A stretch of DNA of 64,000 nucleotides from Chamaea fasciata (taxonomy: Eukaryota > Chordata > Aves > Passeriformes > Sylviidae). Below the pieces are notes generated by a model. The model saw nothing but the letters and a program-made list of their open reading frames with translations, was not told where the DNA came from and did not search any database. This document shows positions 13,000-24,750 of this stretch, in pieces (position 1 is the stretch's first letter; each line of letters starts with the position of its first letter). A program made the position numbers and the translations under genes. The DNA is taken from positions 868,001 to 932,000 of the forward strand of contig JARCOQ010000015.1 in the NCBI GenBank assembly GCA_029207755.1, written 5' to 3'.

Positions 13000-13440
13000 A
13001 ACAATTTAAGAATATCTTGGGATTTAAAAACATGCCGGGGGCTTTGCCTGCACAGGGCTGCGGTGGGCAGGGAGCTGAGCACAGCCCCGTGGGGGCTCTG
13101 GCCCCTCGTCCTGCTGGGCTGGGAGCGCTGGAACAGCTCTGGGCACTGGGAATTGCTGCAGCAGGAGAGCAGAGGGGGAATCCATCCCTGTGCCCGGGAA
13201 CTGTCACAGCTGGAGCCACAGCCCGGGACACTGGGGACCTGTGCAGGTGTCAGCAAACCCGCAGCCGGGTTGTGAAAGCGCTCGGGTGGCCCGGGGCAAT
13301 GCCCGGCTCGGTTTGCAGCCCGGCTTCCTGTGCTGATGAAAGCTCCCCGCCCGGGCGCTCCGCGGCTCTCGGTGTTCTCCAGCTGCCAGGAAAGGGTTGC
13401 AGCAGAGCTGTGACCCCGGGGGGACCTCGGGCTGAGCCTC
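13000..13440. other. CpG-rich segment
   Basis: CpG dinucleotides are frequent, especially at 13,255-13,440. The segment leads into the 17-bp array and, with 14,100-14,920, forms a CpG-enriched cluster well upstream of NR3C1. No coding exon was recognised. Confidence 0.45.
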
Positions 13441-13880
13441 GGGGACAGGGGTGGCATCGGGACAGGGATGGAATGGGGACAGGGATGGCATGGGGACAGG
13501 GATGGAATGGGGACAGGGATGGCATTGGGACAGGGATGACATCGGGACAGGGATGGCATGGGGACAGGGATGGCATGGGGACAGGGATGGAATGGGGACA
13601 GGGATGGAATGGGGACAGGGATGGCATTGGGACAGGGATGACATCGGGACAGGGATGGCATGGGGACAGAGATGGCATCAGGACAGAGGTGGCATTGGAA
13701 CAGAGGTGGCATTGGGACAGGGATGGAATGGGGACAGGGATGGCATTGGAACAGGGATGACGTTGGGGCAGGGATGGCACTGGGACAGGGGTGGTATTGG
13801 GATAGGGATGGCATTGGGACAGGGATGGCATTGGGGCAGGAGTGGCATCAGGACAGAGGTGGCATTTGGCACAGGGGTGA
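13441..13880. repeat. 17-bp minisatellite (about 25 units)
   Basis: The unit is close to ATGGCATGGGGACAGGG, with variants such as GGAAT and GACATC. Because 17 is not a multiple of three, each strand reads as a 17-residue peptide period in rotating frames. This explains the long open frames on both strands. Confidence 0.9.
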
Positions 13881-14249
13881 CATCCCCCAGCCACTCCCTC
13901 TCAGCATCCCCAGCAGTGTTGGGACAAGCAGCCACCAACCTGTTTGCACCTGATCGTTCTCAGCAACTCCGGAGAGAAGAAAAACAAGACCAAATCCTGT
14001 CCTTGGTATTTTTCTGTCCTAGGGCTGATGCACCAAATGTTCTCCAGGTTATTTGTGAGGTGTTTTTGTCACCGCGGTGTGCGAGAGGCAGCAGGAAATG
14101 CCCAGAGCATCGTTCCCGCGGTGCCCCCGGCCCGGGCAGGGCAGGAGCCCGTCCTGGGCAGTGTCACCTCCCGGCTGCGGCTCTGCCTGGGGCTGACCCC
14201 AGGATGTCCTTTCCCCTGCCTCAGCCCTTTGGTTTCTGTTCTCTGCTCT

Positions 14250-14545
14250 CCGGGGGTTTGGGGGGCTTGGGTTTGTTTTTTGGGGTTTTTCTGGTTTTGG
14301 GTTTTTTTGTGGGTTTTTTGGGGGGTTGTTGGATTTTGTGGGGGTTTGGGGGTTTTGGGGGGGAGGGGGTTGGTTTGTTTGTCTGGTTTTGTTTGGTTTT
14401 TTTGGGGGGGAGTTTTTTGTTGTTTTTTTGGTGGGTTCTTGTTGGTTTGGTTTGGTTGTTTGAGTTTTTTTGTTGGTTTTTTTTTTTGGTGGGTTCTTGT
14501 TGTTGGCTTGGTTTGGTTGTTTTGTTTAGTTTGTTTTGGCGGAAG
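14250..14545. repeat. G/T-only low-complexity tract
   Basis: About 300 bp of the plus strand is almost purely G and T, with many runs of three to seven G separated by T runs. The sequence can form G-quadruplexes on paper. Confidence 0.9.
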
Positions 14546-14639
14546 TGTTTTGACTTTTTCTAAACACCAGCGTTTCAGGTGGGGGTGCAAACCCTCCTGA
14601 GCAGCCCCTCTCAGGGACATTTTCTGTATCTAACGGGGG

Positions 14640-14920
14640 GAGCAGGAACACCGGAGGAGAGGCGGGCTGCCCTCGGGGCGGGGAGCCCGGCGGGTCCCAA
14701 AGGTGCGCGGGGCACCTGCGGGCACCTGCGGGCCCCTCGGGGGGCAGAGCTCCGGTGAGCGCGTCCTGGCCGCCCCCCCGCCCCGGGCAGGACACACATG
14801 TCCCCGCAGGTCACCGGGCCGTGGGGTTAACGACCACGATGTTCAGTTTGAGATCCGCGCCCCCCAGCCCTGCTTGACCCGGCCCCGCTCCCTGAGTTCT
14901 CCGCCTGCCCAAACGGCACC
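14640..14920 (+). promoter_or_regulatory. Candidate upstream CpG island
   Basis: The segment is CpG-dense, with a consensus GC box GGGGCGGGG at 14,675-14,683. A donor-like CCG|GTGAGC junction lies at 14,754/14,755. An untranslated distal first exon for NR3C1 is possible, because mammalian NR3C1 has distal alternative first exons. No transcript evidence is visible. It could equally be an orphan island or simple GC enrichment around minisatellites. Confidence 0.3.
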
Positions 14921-15179
14921 GGGGGCATTCCTGGGGTTTTCCTGCGCAGAGCAAGGAGCTGGACACCGAGAGTCCTTGTGGGTCGCTTCCAGCTCGGGAT
15001 ATTCCGTGACGCTGCGGCTGCACAGAGGGGGAAGGCACCGCTGCTCCCGCCGACCTCGGAGCTGCCCTGGGTTCGGGCTGTCCCTCCGCCTGCCCCTGAT
15101 TCCCCTGGGCACAGGGATCCCGCAGGATGCAGCTGCAGGATTTCCAGCTTTACCCCTGCCCAGGATGGCTCCCGAGGGA

Positions 15180-15400
15180 TGCAGGATGGGGAATGAGGGA
15201 TGTGGGGTGGGGGATTTGGGATGGGGGATTTGGGATGGGGGATTTGGGCTGGGGGATGTGGGCTGGGGAATTTGGGATGGGGGATGCAGGATGGGGGATG
15301 CGGGATGGGGGATGTGGGATGGGGGATGCGGGATGGAGGATTTGGGATGGGGATGTGGGATAGGGAATTCGGGATGTGGGATGGGGGATGTGGGTAGGGA
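15180..15400. repeat. GGGATTTGGGATGGG-type minisatellite
   Basis: Units of about 15 bp (GGGATGGGGGATTTG and variants) run for about 220 bp. The G-rich strand is the plus strand. G-triplets are regularly spaced. Confidence 0.9.
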
Positions 15401-17899
15401 CTGGGCCAGCTCTGCAGGCCACAGGAGGAGTTTGATCACATTCAGGAGCTGGGAACATCTCAGAGGGTACAAACATTCCCCGGTGAACAGCCCAGCAGAA
15501 CGATTGGAGAGGCTCTGGGTAGTGGCAGATTGTTTCTGGAAGCGGAGGAATGGCTGTGTAATGGGAACGGCAGGTTTTCCTGGAATTCTGGATGTTGTAC
15601 AAAAACAGCTCTCTTCAGACCCAGCAGACAGAAGCAGAATAAAATAGGGGGGTTTTGAGTGGAAAACTGCCAATTATTCCAGATTGTTGTGATAGTTTAG
15701 TGATTCACACAAGACTTCAGTAGACTGCTAGAGAGAACTCCTTCTCCAAATGCTCTTCAGGCTCCAGAGCCTGTTTGGGAATAATACACATTTGGAAATA
15801 ACCCTTCCATGCAGTTTTTCTGCTTCCTGAGGACTTGCAGTGTATCAGCAGGGTGGGCAGGGCGTTCCACGAGGCCACCAGCTCCGTGGGTAACCCCAGG
15901 GGACAGGACCAGGGGCCTGACAGGTGGGGCTGTGGACAGCCCAGGTGTGCCACTCACACCCAAGGCAGGGTGGGAGGAGTTTTACCTGCAGCTCTGTGGT
16001 TAAAGGAAGGTAGTAGGAAAAAAAAAAAAAAAAAAAAAAAAGAACCACTCTTGACTCATTTTTACCTTACTTAAACTTCTCCCTAAAGTATGCGAGTGAT
16101 AGAATGTGTGCATGTGGCTTCAGTTCTGTTACAAATGCCAAAAAAATTTCTATGCAGTTTATAGAAACCACAACAGATCTTTAAAACAAATGATTTTGGT
16201 TTTTTCTTTCTTTACAATTTTGCAGTGTTGGCAGTTTAAGGAATCTGAAAATTGAATCCATCCATCTGGCATTGGGAAAACAAACAACATATTTGTCTCT
16301 GTTCTCTCTTCACTCCAAAGCTTAAAGATGCGAAACACAACCAAGTAAATGTGACACGGGAGGGGAAGGGAGGGCTGAAATCACTTACCCCTCAGGCTGT
16401 TAGCTTGAACAGGTTCTAAAGACAAGATTTGACTCATTTAGCAAAATTCCTCCTTGAAACTGAGAACTTTCAAGGATTACAGAAGATCTGGAAAGTGCAG
16501 AGTGTGTCAGATCCCAGGAACTGATCTGACAGTGCAGGGGTTGGAGCTGTGCTCTCCATGCAGGGCTGGCACGGAGCCACAGGGGACACAGGACCCACCC
16601 TGGTGCCCTTTGGCTCCTTGGAGGCTTCTCCAAGCAAGGCCAAGCAGCAGCAGTGCTGCTCCCAGGAAATTATTTGGAGCACGATGACCTGGAACTGCTG
16701 GCTGAGGTGTCCTGGGTGCTCCACAGCGATGGTCTCACCCTCCTGACCCTCACTCTCCCCCACCAGGGCTCCTCAGCCATTTCAGGGCCTGATGGAGAGG
16801 TTCTGCCATCACTTTTTGCTCCTTTTGGATGTGGGAGGAATGACAGAAGGAGAGTGATGGTGCCTCAGCAGTGAGTCCCTCCACGAGTCGTGCTGATCGG
16901 GAAGATGTAACAAGCCCCAGATTCTCTTCCTCCATGTGCAGAACAAAACAGTTCCAGAAATTCAGTTCCCCCTGCAGTGACAGCTCCCAGATTCCCTCAG
17001 GGCTTTGTGCACTTGGCTGTCCCTGCTTCTAGAGGTGATTCCTTTAATTTTTCTCTTCTGGGCTCTCACAGTTTCAGTCCATCAGGAAAGCTTTGGCTGT
17101 GGGGAGCAGGGGGCTGTGTGTGCCCTGAGCCTGTGAGCTGGAAATCTCCTGCACTGGGCTGAAGATGCAGAATCCTCTCAGAGTGAAGGATAACCCTGAC
17201 ACTGCTCCCCTCTAGGAAGGTGCTCTGGCCTTCCACAGGAGGAATCACATCATTCACACACTGATTACAACCCGAGGACAGCAGGGGGAAACTGAGGCTG
17301 TCCATTTTCATTCCTGGGTTCAGGGCAGTCGGGAATGGATCACTGGGCACCTGCTAAAAAGAAACTGCAAAGGGTTAATCTTTATCAGAAAAGCATAAGC
17401 ACACTTAAGCACACATAATGGCCACATTATTTCCATTAAACTCCCTCCTCCCATCCATAACCTTGGTCACATAATCAGGAATGAAAATCATTATCTATTT
17501 CATTCACATCTGTTAGTAATTTTTTTGAAGCCTCCTTTTAATCTGATTAGAACTTGTCCTCTAAACCAAACAAATTCTAAACTCAAGGCTAAAATATCAG
17601 GCTAGCTTAGTAATCCACATAATATTTTCATTTTCCCTTCCTAACTGAATTTGTACATTGATCCATGTTACCGTTCCCCTGGCCGTTGTTATCAGCTGTT
17701 TCCCAAATGCCAAAGGTGTGTGATGCACTGTGACAGCACGCTGCTTTTCCAGTAGATGCATCCCTGTCACTGCCCAGGGACACCCTGTGCCTGCCCCCGC
17801 TCTCCCTCCCCCTCAGGATAACGAGGATTCTTCTCTAAAACTCACTGGGAACGTGGTCTGAAAGGTGAACTCCTGGGGACTGGCCTGGGCGAGTGCTGT
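15401..17899. other. Intergenic sequence, no gene recognised
   Basis: A 24-bp poly(A) run lies at 16,018-16,041. The stretch 17,360-17,700 is AT-rich, unique-looking and free of recognised repeats, so it is a candidate conserved element. No coding exon is supported. Confidence 0.55.
16018..16041. repeat. Poly(A) tract, 24 bp
   Basis: This is an uninterrupted run of A on the plus strand. No polyadenylation signal or recognisable retrocopy lies immediately to its left. Confidence 0.95.
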
Positions 17900-18034
17900 G
17901 AGTGGATCCCCCATCCCTGGGAGTGTCCAAGGCCAGGGCTTGGGGCGCCCTGGGACAGTGGGACGTGTCCCTGCCCATGGCAGGGGCGGCACAGGATGGG
18001 CTCCAACCCAAACCATCCTGGGAGTCTCCGATCC
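17900..18034 (+). mobile_element. CR1 LINE 3'-end fragment
   Basis: In CR1 sense the plus strand shows CATCCCTGGGAGTGTCCAAG, then GTGTCCCTGCCCATGGCAGG, and the terminal CCAACCCAAACCATCC. The 3' octamer region is decayed. Confidence 0.85.
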
Positions 18035-18901
18035 TGCTTTGAGGGAGCATCCTGCCTGGCAGCGGCGGTGCAGGCAGAAAGAGAAGGCAATTCGAGGCGT
18101 TTTCTTCACCTCCTCCTGAGTGTTATTATTTTATTTTGCATGGCCTGGGGCTCAGCGGGCAGCAGGACGCCGTGCAGAGGAGTGGGCACAGGCAACCCCT
18201 CAGAGCTGTGGTTTCCTGCTCTCTCTGCCAGTTTTTTAGGGAGTTCTCTCAATAAAACCAGCCACCAGCTCCTCTGGGGCTGCTCCTGGGGACCCCAACA
18301 CCCCTGACACGGCCAGGGCTGAGGGGACGGACAGAAATAACCTGGGGGGTTTCACTTTCGTTCTCACAGATGCTCGCAGGCAGTTTCACTTTGCAGAAAT
18401 CCCTTCCTAAAGCAGCTCAAAGCCCCGGTGGGAGCTGCTGCAGCACTCGGGGAGGGGCAGGCAGAAGCCCCCGAGCCCCGCGGGTCCGGGAGCTGCCACG
18501 GGATTTGCTCTCATCAGGCCTCCAATTTTCTTGCCTCTATCTCAGCCCTTCGGGGGCTACAGGCAGAGCAGAGTTTTGGCAAGGAGAGCACGCTGTAAAG
18601 CTTTTATTTGCCTTTTGCAGTTGTTTCGGGTCCTGTTCCTTGTTAAGCAGTAATGGAAGAAGTCAAACACTGACCTTTCGTGTAAGCACCAAAGAGCCCT
18701 TTGGGGCACTGTAACAACCTCGGAGGACTCCTGTAGTTCTTCACAAGTCTGTGTAAAAGTTACTGCTCGTCATCTGCTTTTTCCTTCCTCTCTGAGGATG
18801 ACTGAGTTATTTTAAATTAGCATTTCTCGCTTTATTAGTCAATATTTCTCAGTCCCATCCGTTCATTTGGGGGCATTTTGTTACACTGCTCATTTAAGGT
18901 G
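18035..18901. other. Intergenic sequence, no gene recognised
   Basis: No coding exon or classified repeat was recognised. Confidence 0.55.
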
Positions 18902-18983
18902 CAGGTGTCCCTGCCCATGGCAGGGGCTTGGATCAAAAATCACCTTTACCGGCCCTCCCAGCCCAAACCTGTGCGGGATTCTC
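18902..18983 (+). mobile_element. Short CR1 3'-end fragment
   Basis: The segment contains the CR1 block GTGTCCCTGCCCATGGCAGG followed by a decayed CCAGCCCAAACC terminus. Confidence 0.6.
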
Positions 18984-19850
18984 TAATTCTCCAAACATTT
19001 TGGAGAGCTTTCCCGAGGAGAAAAGCACGCTGTGAGCACTCAGAGTGCCCTGAGGATGCAGGTCCATGGCAGGGATGCCAACACACCACAAGGCCCTGGG
19101 CGATGTCAGAGCCTCTCTTGCAGACGAATGGCGCAGCGAGGCTCAGTACTGGACTGCTCAGAGCACCCAGGGAGCTCCAGCTCCTGAGAGACGTGAGAAA
19201 CCTTTGTAATAATTCCCAGCGAGTGCTGAGCCTGGAGTTCTCTTCATCTCTGCTAAACCCTATAAATCATCCCAGCTGCAGGACTTCTGCCATCACACAG
19301 CCCCTTGGGCTGTGGCGGCAGGGGTGCGGCTGCCGCTTACCTGCAAATTAACCAGCAGCTCCACACCATACCTGAAAAACCAGAGAAGACTTGTTTCACA
19401 GGAGAAACGATATTTATTTTTTTTTTTTAGGAAGTTTTGCGTTGATACAGGAGAGCCCAAACCTTCATTAGTGCCTCTAAGACAATTAACCTCGCTCGTG
19501 CTCTCTTGGGGAGAAGTTTGCAAACTGAGGAGTTCAAGTGCTGTGAGTGAGTCTGGTTCCTCCCGGCTGCTGCAGCTGAGGGTTTCTGTCTGCAGGGTGA
19601 GTCAGGCTCTTGTTCCTCCCAGCAGGAACCTCTGATTTCTTTGTGCTGACACCCACAGCAGAACTGGGCCCTCATCTGTCTTTGCTGGGGTTTTAATAAA
19701 AAGGTCAGGCTCGTTCTCTGCTTTCTCACCCCTTCCAGACAGCTTTCATGTCAGACAAATTGAGCTGCCCAGGCAGAGAGAGAGGATCCTTTAAAGGGTC
19801 AGAAAGTGGTTAAAATGTAGAAGCAAAAGGTAGGAAGGGACAGATCATTT
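18984..19850. other. Intergenic sequence, no gene recognised
   Basis: Nothing coding was recognised. Confidence 0.5.
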
Positions 19851-19851
19851 C

Positions 19852-20365
19852 ACAGCTAAGTGGAGTCCCACAGAGATCTCTGCCATTCCAAATACTCATA
19901 AATGACTTGGAGAAGGAGAGGAGGTGGCAGGAGGTGGCAGGAAGTGACAAAGTTGTCTGCTGGAAATACATCATTCAAAGCAATAAACCCAACATTTAAC
20001 TGCAAAGAGCTGCAGAAGAACCTGACCAGTGCCTGACCTGAGAGAGAGCAGGTGCTCAAATGCCAGGCTGGATTTATAATGCACAGAAGATTATCATGCA
20101 CACAAGGGAAAGCAAGAAAAACAAATGAGCGTGTGCCATGGCGAGCTGTAAATTAGGTATTGCCACTGGAGATACAGAGTCCTTCTGAAACAAACCCCTC
20201 AGTGGCTGTCAGAAAAATCAGCTGGAATCTTCAGAGTGATGCAGGAAGGGAGAGAAAAGAGCTTTGTGTGACCATGCCTTGTGTACCGTGTGTACTTCTG
20301 GTCACCCCTCTCAGCAAGTGTGTCCTGGAATGAAAAGGTGTAGAGAAGATCAAGGAACAGGATTA
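19852..20365 (+). mobile_element. Ancient CR1/L3-like LINE relic (reverse transcriptase region)
   Basis: The plus strand begins with codons for SGVPQ at 19,859-19,873, the reverse-transcriptase motif preceding the catalytic block. It continues with a stretch resembling 'ILINDL', then blocks familiar from vertebrate CR1/L3 relics (TAAATTAGGTATTGCCACT near 20,152; TTCTGGTCACCCC near 20,296; GAAAAGGTGTAGAGAAG near 20,332). The reading frame is broken many times, so it is a dead remnant. Family assignment within CR1/L3 is uncertain. Confidence 0.65.
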
Positions 20366-20538
20366 GAGCAAAACAGCAGCTTTGGAGAGCACACAGTCCT
20401 GCTTGGTTCCGTGGTGCTGGAGCCAGGGCTGAGGCTGCTGTCACTGTGCCTCTGCCCCTGTGACACCGGGTGTGACATGGGACACACGGCCCCGCTGCCC
20501 CCGTGTCCTGGGGACACTGGAACCCAGCCCCGGCACGG

Positions 20539-20836
20539 GCTGCAGGGGACAGCAGGAGCTGCAGGGGACAACGGGGGCTGCAGGGGACAACGGGGCTGCA
20601 GGGGACAACGGGGGCTGCAGGGGACAACGGGGGCTGCAGGGGACAACGGGGGCTGCAGGGGACTGCAGGAGCTGCAAGGGACAACAGGGGCTGCAGGGGA
20701 CAACAGGAGCTGCAAGGGGCAACAGGGGCTGCAGGGGACAACAGGAGCTGCAAGGGGCAACAGGGGCTGCAGGGGACAACAGGAGCTGCAAGGGGCAACA
20801 GGGGCTGCAGGGGACAACAGGAGCTGCAAGGGGCTG
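20539..20836. repeat. 19-bp minisatellite with 38-bp dimer structure
   Basis: The unit is close to CTGCAGGGGACAACAGGGG. In the left half, 18- and 19-bp monomers are nearly uniform. In the right half two monomer types alternate (CTGCAGGGGACAACAGGAG and CTGCAAGGGGCAACAGGGG), giving a 38-bp dimer. Long open frames on both strands are repeat products. Confidence 0.9.
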
Positions 20837-23800
20837 GCTCCAAGCTATTGCTGAACAAAAACCGGGAGAGGCCCTGCTCCTGGAAATATTTTAAGTGAGG
20901 CTGTTTCTGACAGAGCTGCTGCTCATTTACACTCAAGTGTTTCAGAGCCACTGACAAATCTGGGTTTCAATGCTGCTGGCAATGCAGAAACTCTCAGGTG
21001 GTAAAATAACCACCTGTTCTGGAGAGCTTTATGTTACCAGAATGTTTAGGCTGTCTCTAAACTCATCTTTAAATAAGATAAGACAATATGATTGTCTTTT
21101 TATTTGTTTTCTCTTTTCAGCACCAATTTTGGTGATGTCAGTCTGATGCCAAGCACAATCCCAAAGAGAAAATGCCTTGGTAACTCTTCTGGGGTTTTTT
21201 ATAAGATCTCCCGACTAAATCACAGAAAAAGCCTGTTTGAAAGAGCAGTCCTTTGAAAGTTATATCCACATAAATACTGGAACAACAAAACACAGGGAGT
21301 AAAGAGGATGGAGCCCAAAGGATAAGGACAATTAAGCACTTTTTGCATAAGAAATTAAAAGATCAAGACCTTGCATCAAATTAATTTCTACTGTATTCCC
21401 TTCTTGTCTCCAGAAAAAAACTTTTAATTTTTATGTCCCGGCTCCTTACTTAACTCCCTTTGAATTCTCCAATTTTGGGTGTGTGATATTTAGGAAAAGG
21501 TTAAAAAATCCTTTCTTCTTATGGTGCTCATACTGCAAGTCCAAGAACCCTTCCCCTTGGCCCCTGGGATTGCCTCAGGCTCTAATTTAGGACCCGTCCA
21601 GGGCACTAAACATGTCAGAGTTTGGAATTATGGTTTCAGTTTGAAGAGGTACCAGATCTCTCGCTGTAAAGGCAGATGTTTTAAAAGGCACGTGGCATTC
21701 CATAAAACACGCTTTTAGTGGCAACATTTTCGTTTTGTTCATACCTTTACTCGCATATTTCACTCCTGAGTCCGAGCTGAAAACTCTGCCAGTGTCACAG
21801 CTGAATTTGTTTCATTAGAGAGCCCAGCTGCACATAACTCTGCTTTATTGCTGACAAGCCCTGGATTTATCGAGCGTGCTTTGAAATCACCAGCATGGGG
21901 AAGCAGGACTTGCTTTAACACAGAAATAGGTGTGAGCCTGTTGTGTGCTGCACTCCTGCATTGGATCTGCCGTGGTGGAGCCAGGTGGGAATGCAGCTCC
22001 AGAGTCCCTGGGAATGCACAGCTGTGCCCACTCTGGTTCCAGCACGCTGCTGCAGCACTGCCTTGGCACTGCGGTTCATTTGCCCCTTTGCAGCAGCAGC
22101 AGCAGCAGCACCACAACATTCCAGAGCAAACAAAGGAACTCCCAACACTGCTCTGCATCATTTCCACCTGCCTGGCTCCTTGCACACGGCAACTCATGGA
22201 GCTGGCCCAGGAACTGCTGAGCCAGGTCAGGCCTCCACCGACTCACCTGTCCAGGTAAGTTCTCCCTGGCCCCAAGGACAGCTGAGCCAAGGTGACCCCA
22301 AGAGGTCCCAGGCTGCCATCGGGTCTCAGGGACCCTACAACCCTCCTGCCCATGGAGGGGCTGCCTTGGCAATGCCACAGAGCCCAGACTAAAATCTCTG
22401 TGCCACTGGCTACTGGATTTCAGCAGGCATCGTGCTGCAGGAAAAGATACGGCTGCAATCAGAGGTGGTTCTCTTCTTGCAGGCATCCTGTAATTAGCTC
22501 GAGTTTTCTTTTTTCATACAGAGGTCTTGATGCATAAACCAAAGGTTTCCTCTTCCTTGCATGTTGTTGCCAGATGTTTCTGCAAAGCTTCAAAACAACA
22601 AAGTTGTTTGTGTGTACTTGCACATGACTTCACCCCATGCCTGTCACAAAGTGCTCCTCCTCCTCGTCAATTAACCCAATTAATTCCTCTCCCTTCCCCC
22701 CCTCCACTTCTGACCACTGCATTTCACTGTCTGTCTGTCCCAGCACCTTGGAGTTTCAGCCCTTTGTCACAGATCCCACAGGAACGGGCTGAGCTTCAAG
22801 GTCCCTTCCAACCCAGGCCATTGGATCCTTTAAGGGAAGGAACAAAGGGATTCAGGGTGAAGCAGATCAATACATGCAAAGAGGAAGGAGCTGGAAAGGA
22901 GAATGGCACAGAGGAAGAACTACAGAGTGCTTCATGTAGAAGTGAAGGACCTGGTGGGAAATCAAAGCACAAAACAGATGAAAACAGACAAGGGCGATGA
23001 TGGGAAATACAGGAAAAAAACATGGTAAAAATAGAAAAAATACCAGGAGTCATTACTGCGAGGAGGAGGTAGGAGGGCATGGCCCAGCTCTCTGTGCCTC
23101 AGCCCGTGTCTGACCACAGCTAATGGCAAAAGCACACTTGGAGTGAGCTCAGAGCCAGGAGCCTCCCCTGACAAACATGTGGGGGGTGCTGTGCTGTCCT
23201 GCTGGTAAAGCAGCAGCTCCTGAGCTGTGGGAGCCACAGCTGGGGAACATCCTTATCCCATCCTGGCTTCCCTGCAAAGCTATTGACAGGCTGCAGGCAC
23301 TGCCGGGGGGACTTGGATGTATGTTCAAGAATTAAACAGAATTACCCTCAAACTGATAGGAAACAAAACGCAGCTCCTTACAAGGCAGCCAAGATCTTAA
23401 AAGCTTTGGCCTTGGGAAGAGCCTTAGACGCTGGGCATGTCACTGCCCTCTTGGGAGGGAGCAGATTGCAGAGGGAGGAGCAGTTCTTCCTATAAAACTC
23501 TGCCTTACATGAGCTGTCTGAGGCACAGCTACACAACTGGCATTTCACAAGAAAAGGCAACACAACCCTTGCTTTTGGAAGTACTTCCAAGTAGGCTTAA
23601 GGACTTAAGGAGTTGTTATGTGTGGGCTCCACGGAGCTTTTATTCCATGAGTGCAATCTCTGATCTTTGCCCGTGTGACTCCACGCCGAGATGCTTCCTG
23701 TGCCCCAGGTTCTGCACCCTCCCTTCAGTCAGATGTGACAGGATCTGCTCATCTCCAGGTGCCCCCATTGTCCGTGCTGACGCCAGGCAGATTTATGTCA

Positions 23801-24479
23801 GCATCTGGCAGCCGCAGGAGTTCCTTTCGGTGCCTCAGATGTTCTTTCTGACCTTTGGAACGCTCTGCACAAAGCTCAAAGTGGCTCCTGCTCCCACGAA
23901 TTGCCCGATCTCCTCAATGAGAGCCATAATTATGCTTTAATGATTTAATAATATTCTCCACTTCTATATTTTAAACTCTATATTTAGTGTTTGTTAAGGT
24001 CAAGGCTCGTTATCTCTGCAGTATTCTTACACTGAGGAGTAGGAATGTGCAGCCATTTACAGATTTTTGAAATCTGGAGTATGACAGTTGGCACCTCTCT
24101 CTCTGTGGCTCCCCAAAATTCCTGGGGCTCTGAACCAGACCTGCACTTACCTGGAAAAAAAATCACAAGTTCATTAAAGCCCAACTTACTTCATGCCTCT
24201 GTGTAAACCAGCAAAGATGAGTTGTGTTTGACTCTGACCATCGTCACACAACACATTTGAAGTTGTTCTGCATTGGGAGCACATTAATGTTGTAAAAGAG
24301 CCGGAACACGCAACTTATCAACTTCTACATCACATTTATTTTTATAGAGTAGGAGTGTCCTGGGGAAGACTTCTGTCTGAAGGAGGACGAGGGGAGGTGG
24401 TTTGTTGGCCTGTTCAGCCGCAGAGGACAGCTGTGTGAGCAAGGTTTGTGCAGCACCGGGGGAGCCTCGGGCACAGGAG
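20837..24479. other. Intergenic sequence, no gene recognised
   Basis: A (CAG)6 run lies at 22,091-22,110. A tiny CR1-like 3' tail in plus orientation (AAGGTCCCTTCCAACCCAGG) lies near 22,798-22,817. The stretch 23,920-24,310 is AT-rich and unique-looking. No coding exon was recognised. Confidence 0.5.
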
Positions 24480-24750
24480 CATCCCCGGACACTGCCCGCG
24501 GGAGGCTCCGGCTGCCCCCGGCCGAGGAGCACCCGGGGAAGGACGAATCTGTAACAGCTTTATAGAGAGAGGCAGAAAACATCCGACATTTTAAACCTGC
24601 TCCGTTCAACAGAAAACCTTTTACAGGGAACAGTTTTCAGGGACACAATCCGGTGCAGACCCGGAGCGGCCGCAGTGCCGGGCTGAGCTGCGGGGACAGA
24701 CCGGGAGTGTCCCCAAAGGAGCTGGCACTGAGCGCTGCAGCCAGCACCGG

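Noticed and set aside
13017..14563. Frames of 247-370 codons over the 17-bp array and G/T tract
   Set aside because: The repeat has no stops in rotating frames, and the tail is a translation of G/T sequence into F, G, V, W and L only.
15835..16041. Possible processed pseudogene ending at the poly(A) run
   Set aside because: No polyadenylation signal, no recognisable coding relic and no target-site duplication was seen.
20199..20957. 252-codon cysteine- and proline-rich minus-strand frame
   Set aside because: Its core is the 19-bp minisatellite; no conserved cysteine pattern exists beyond the repeat.
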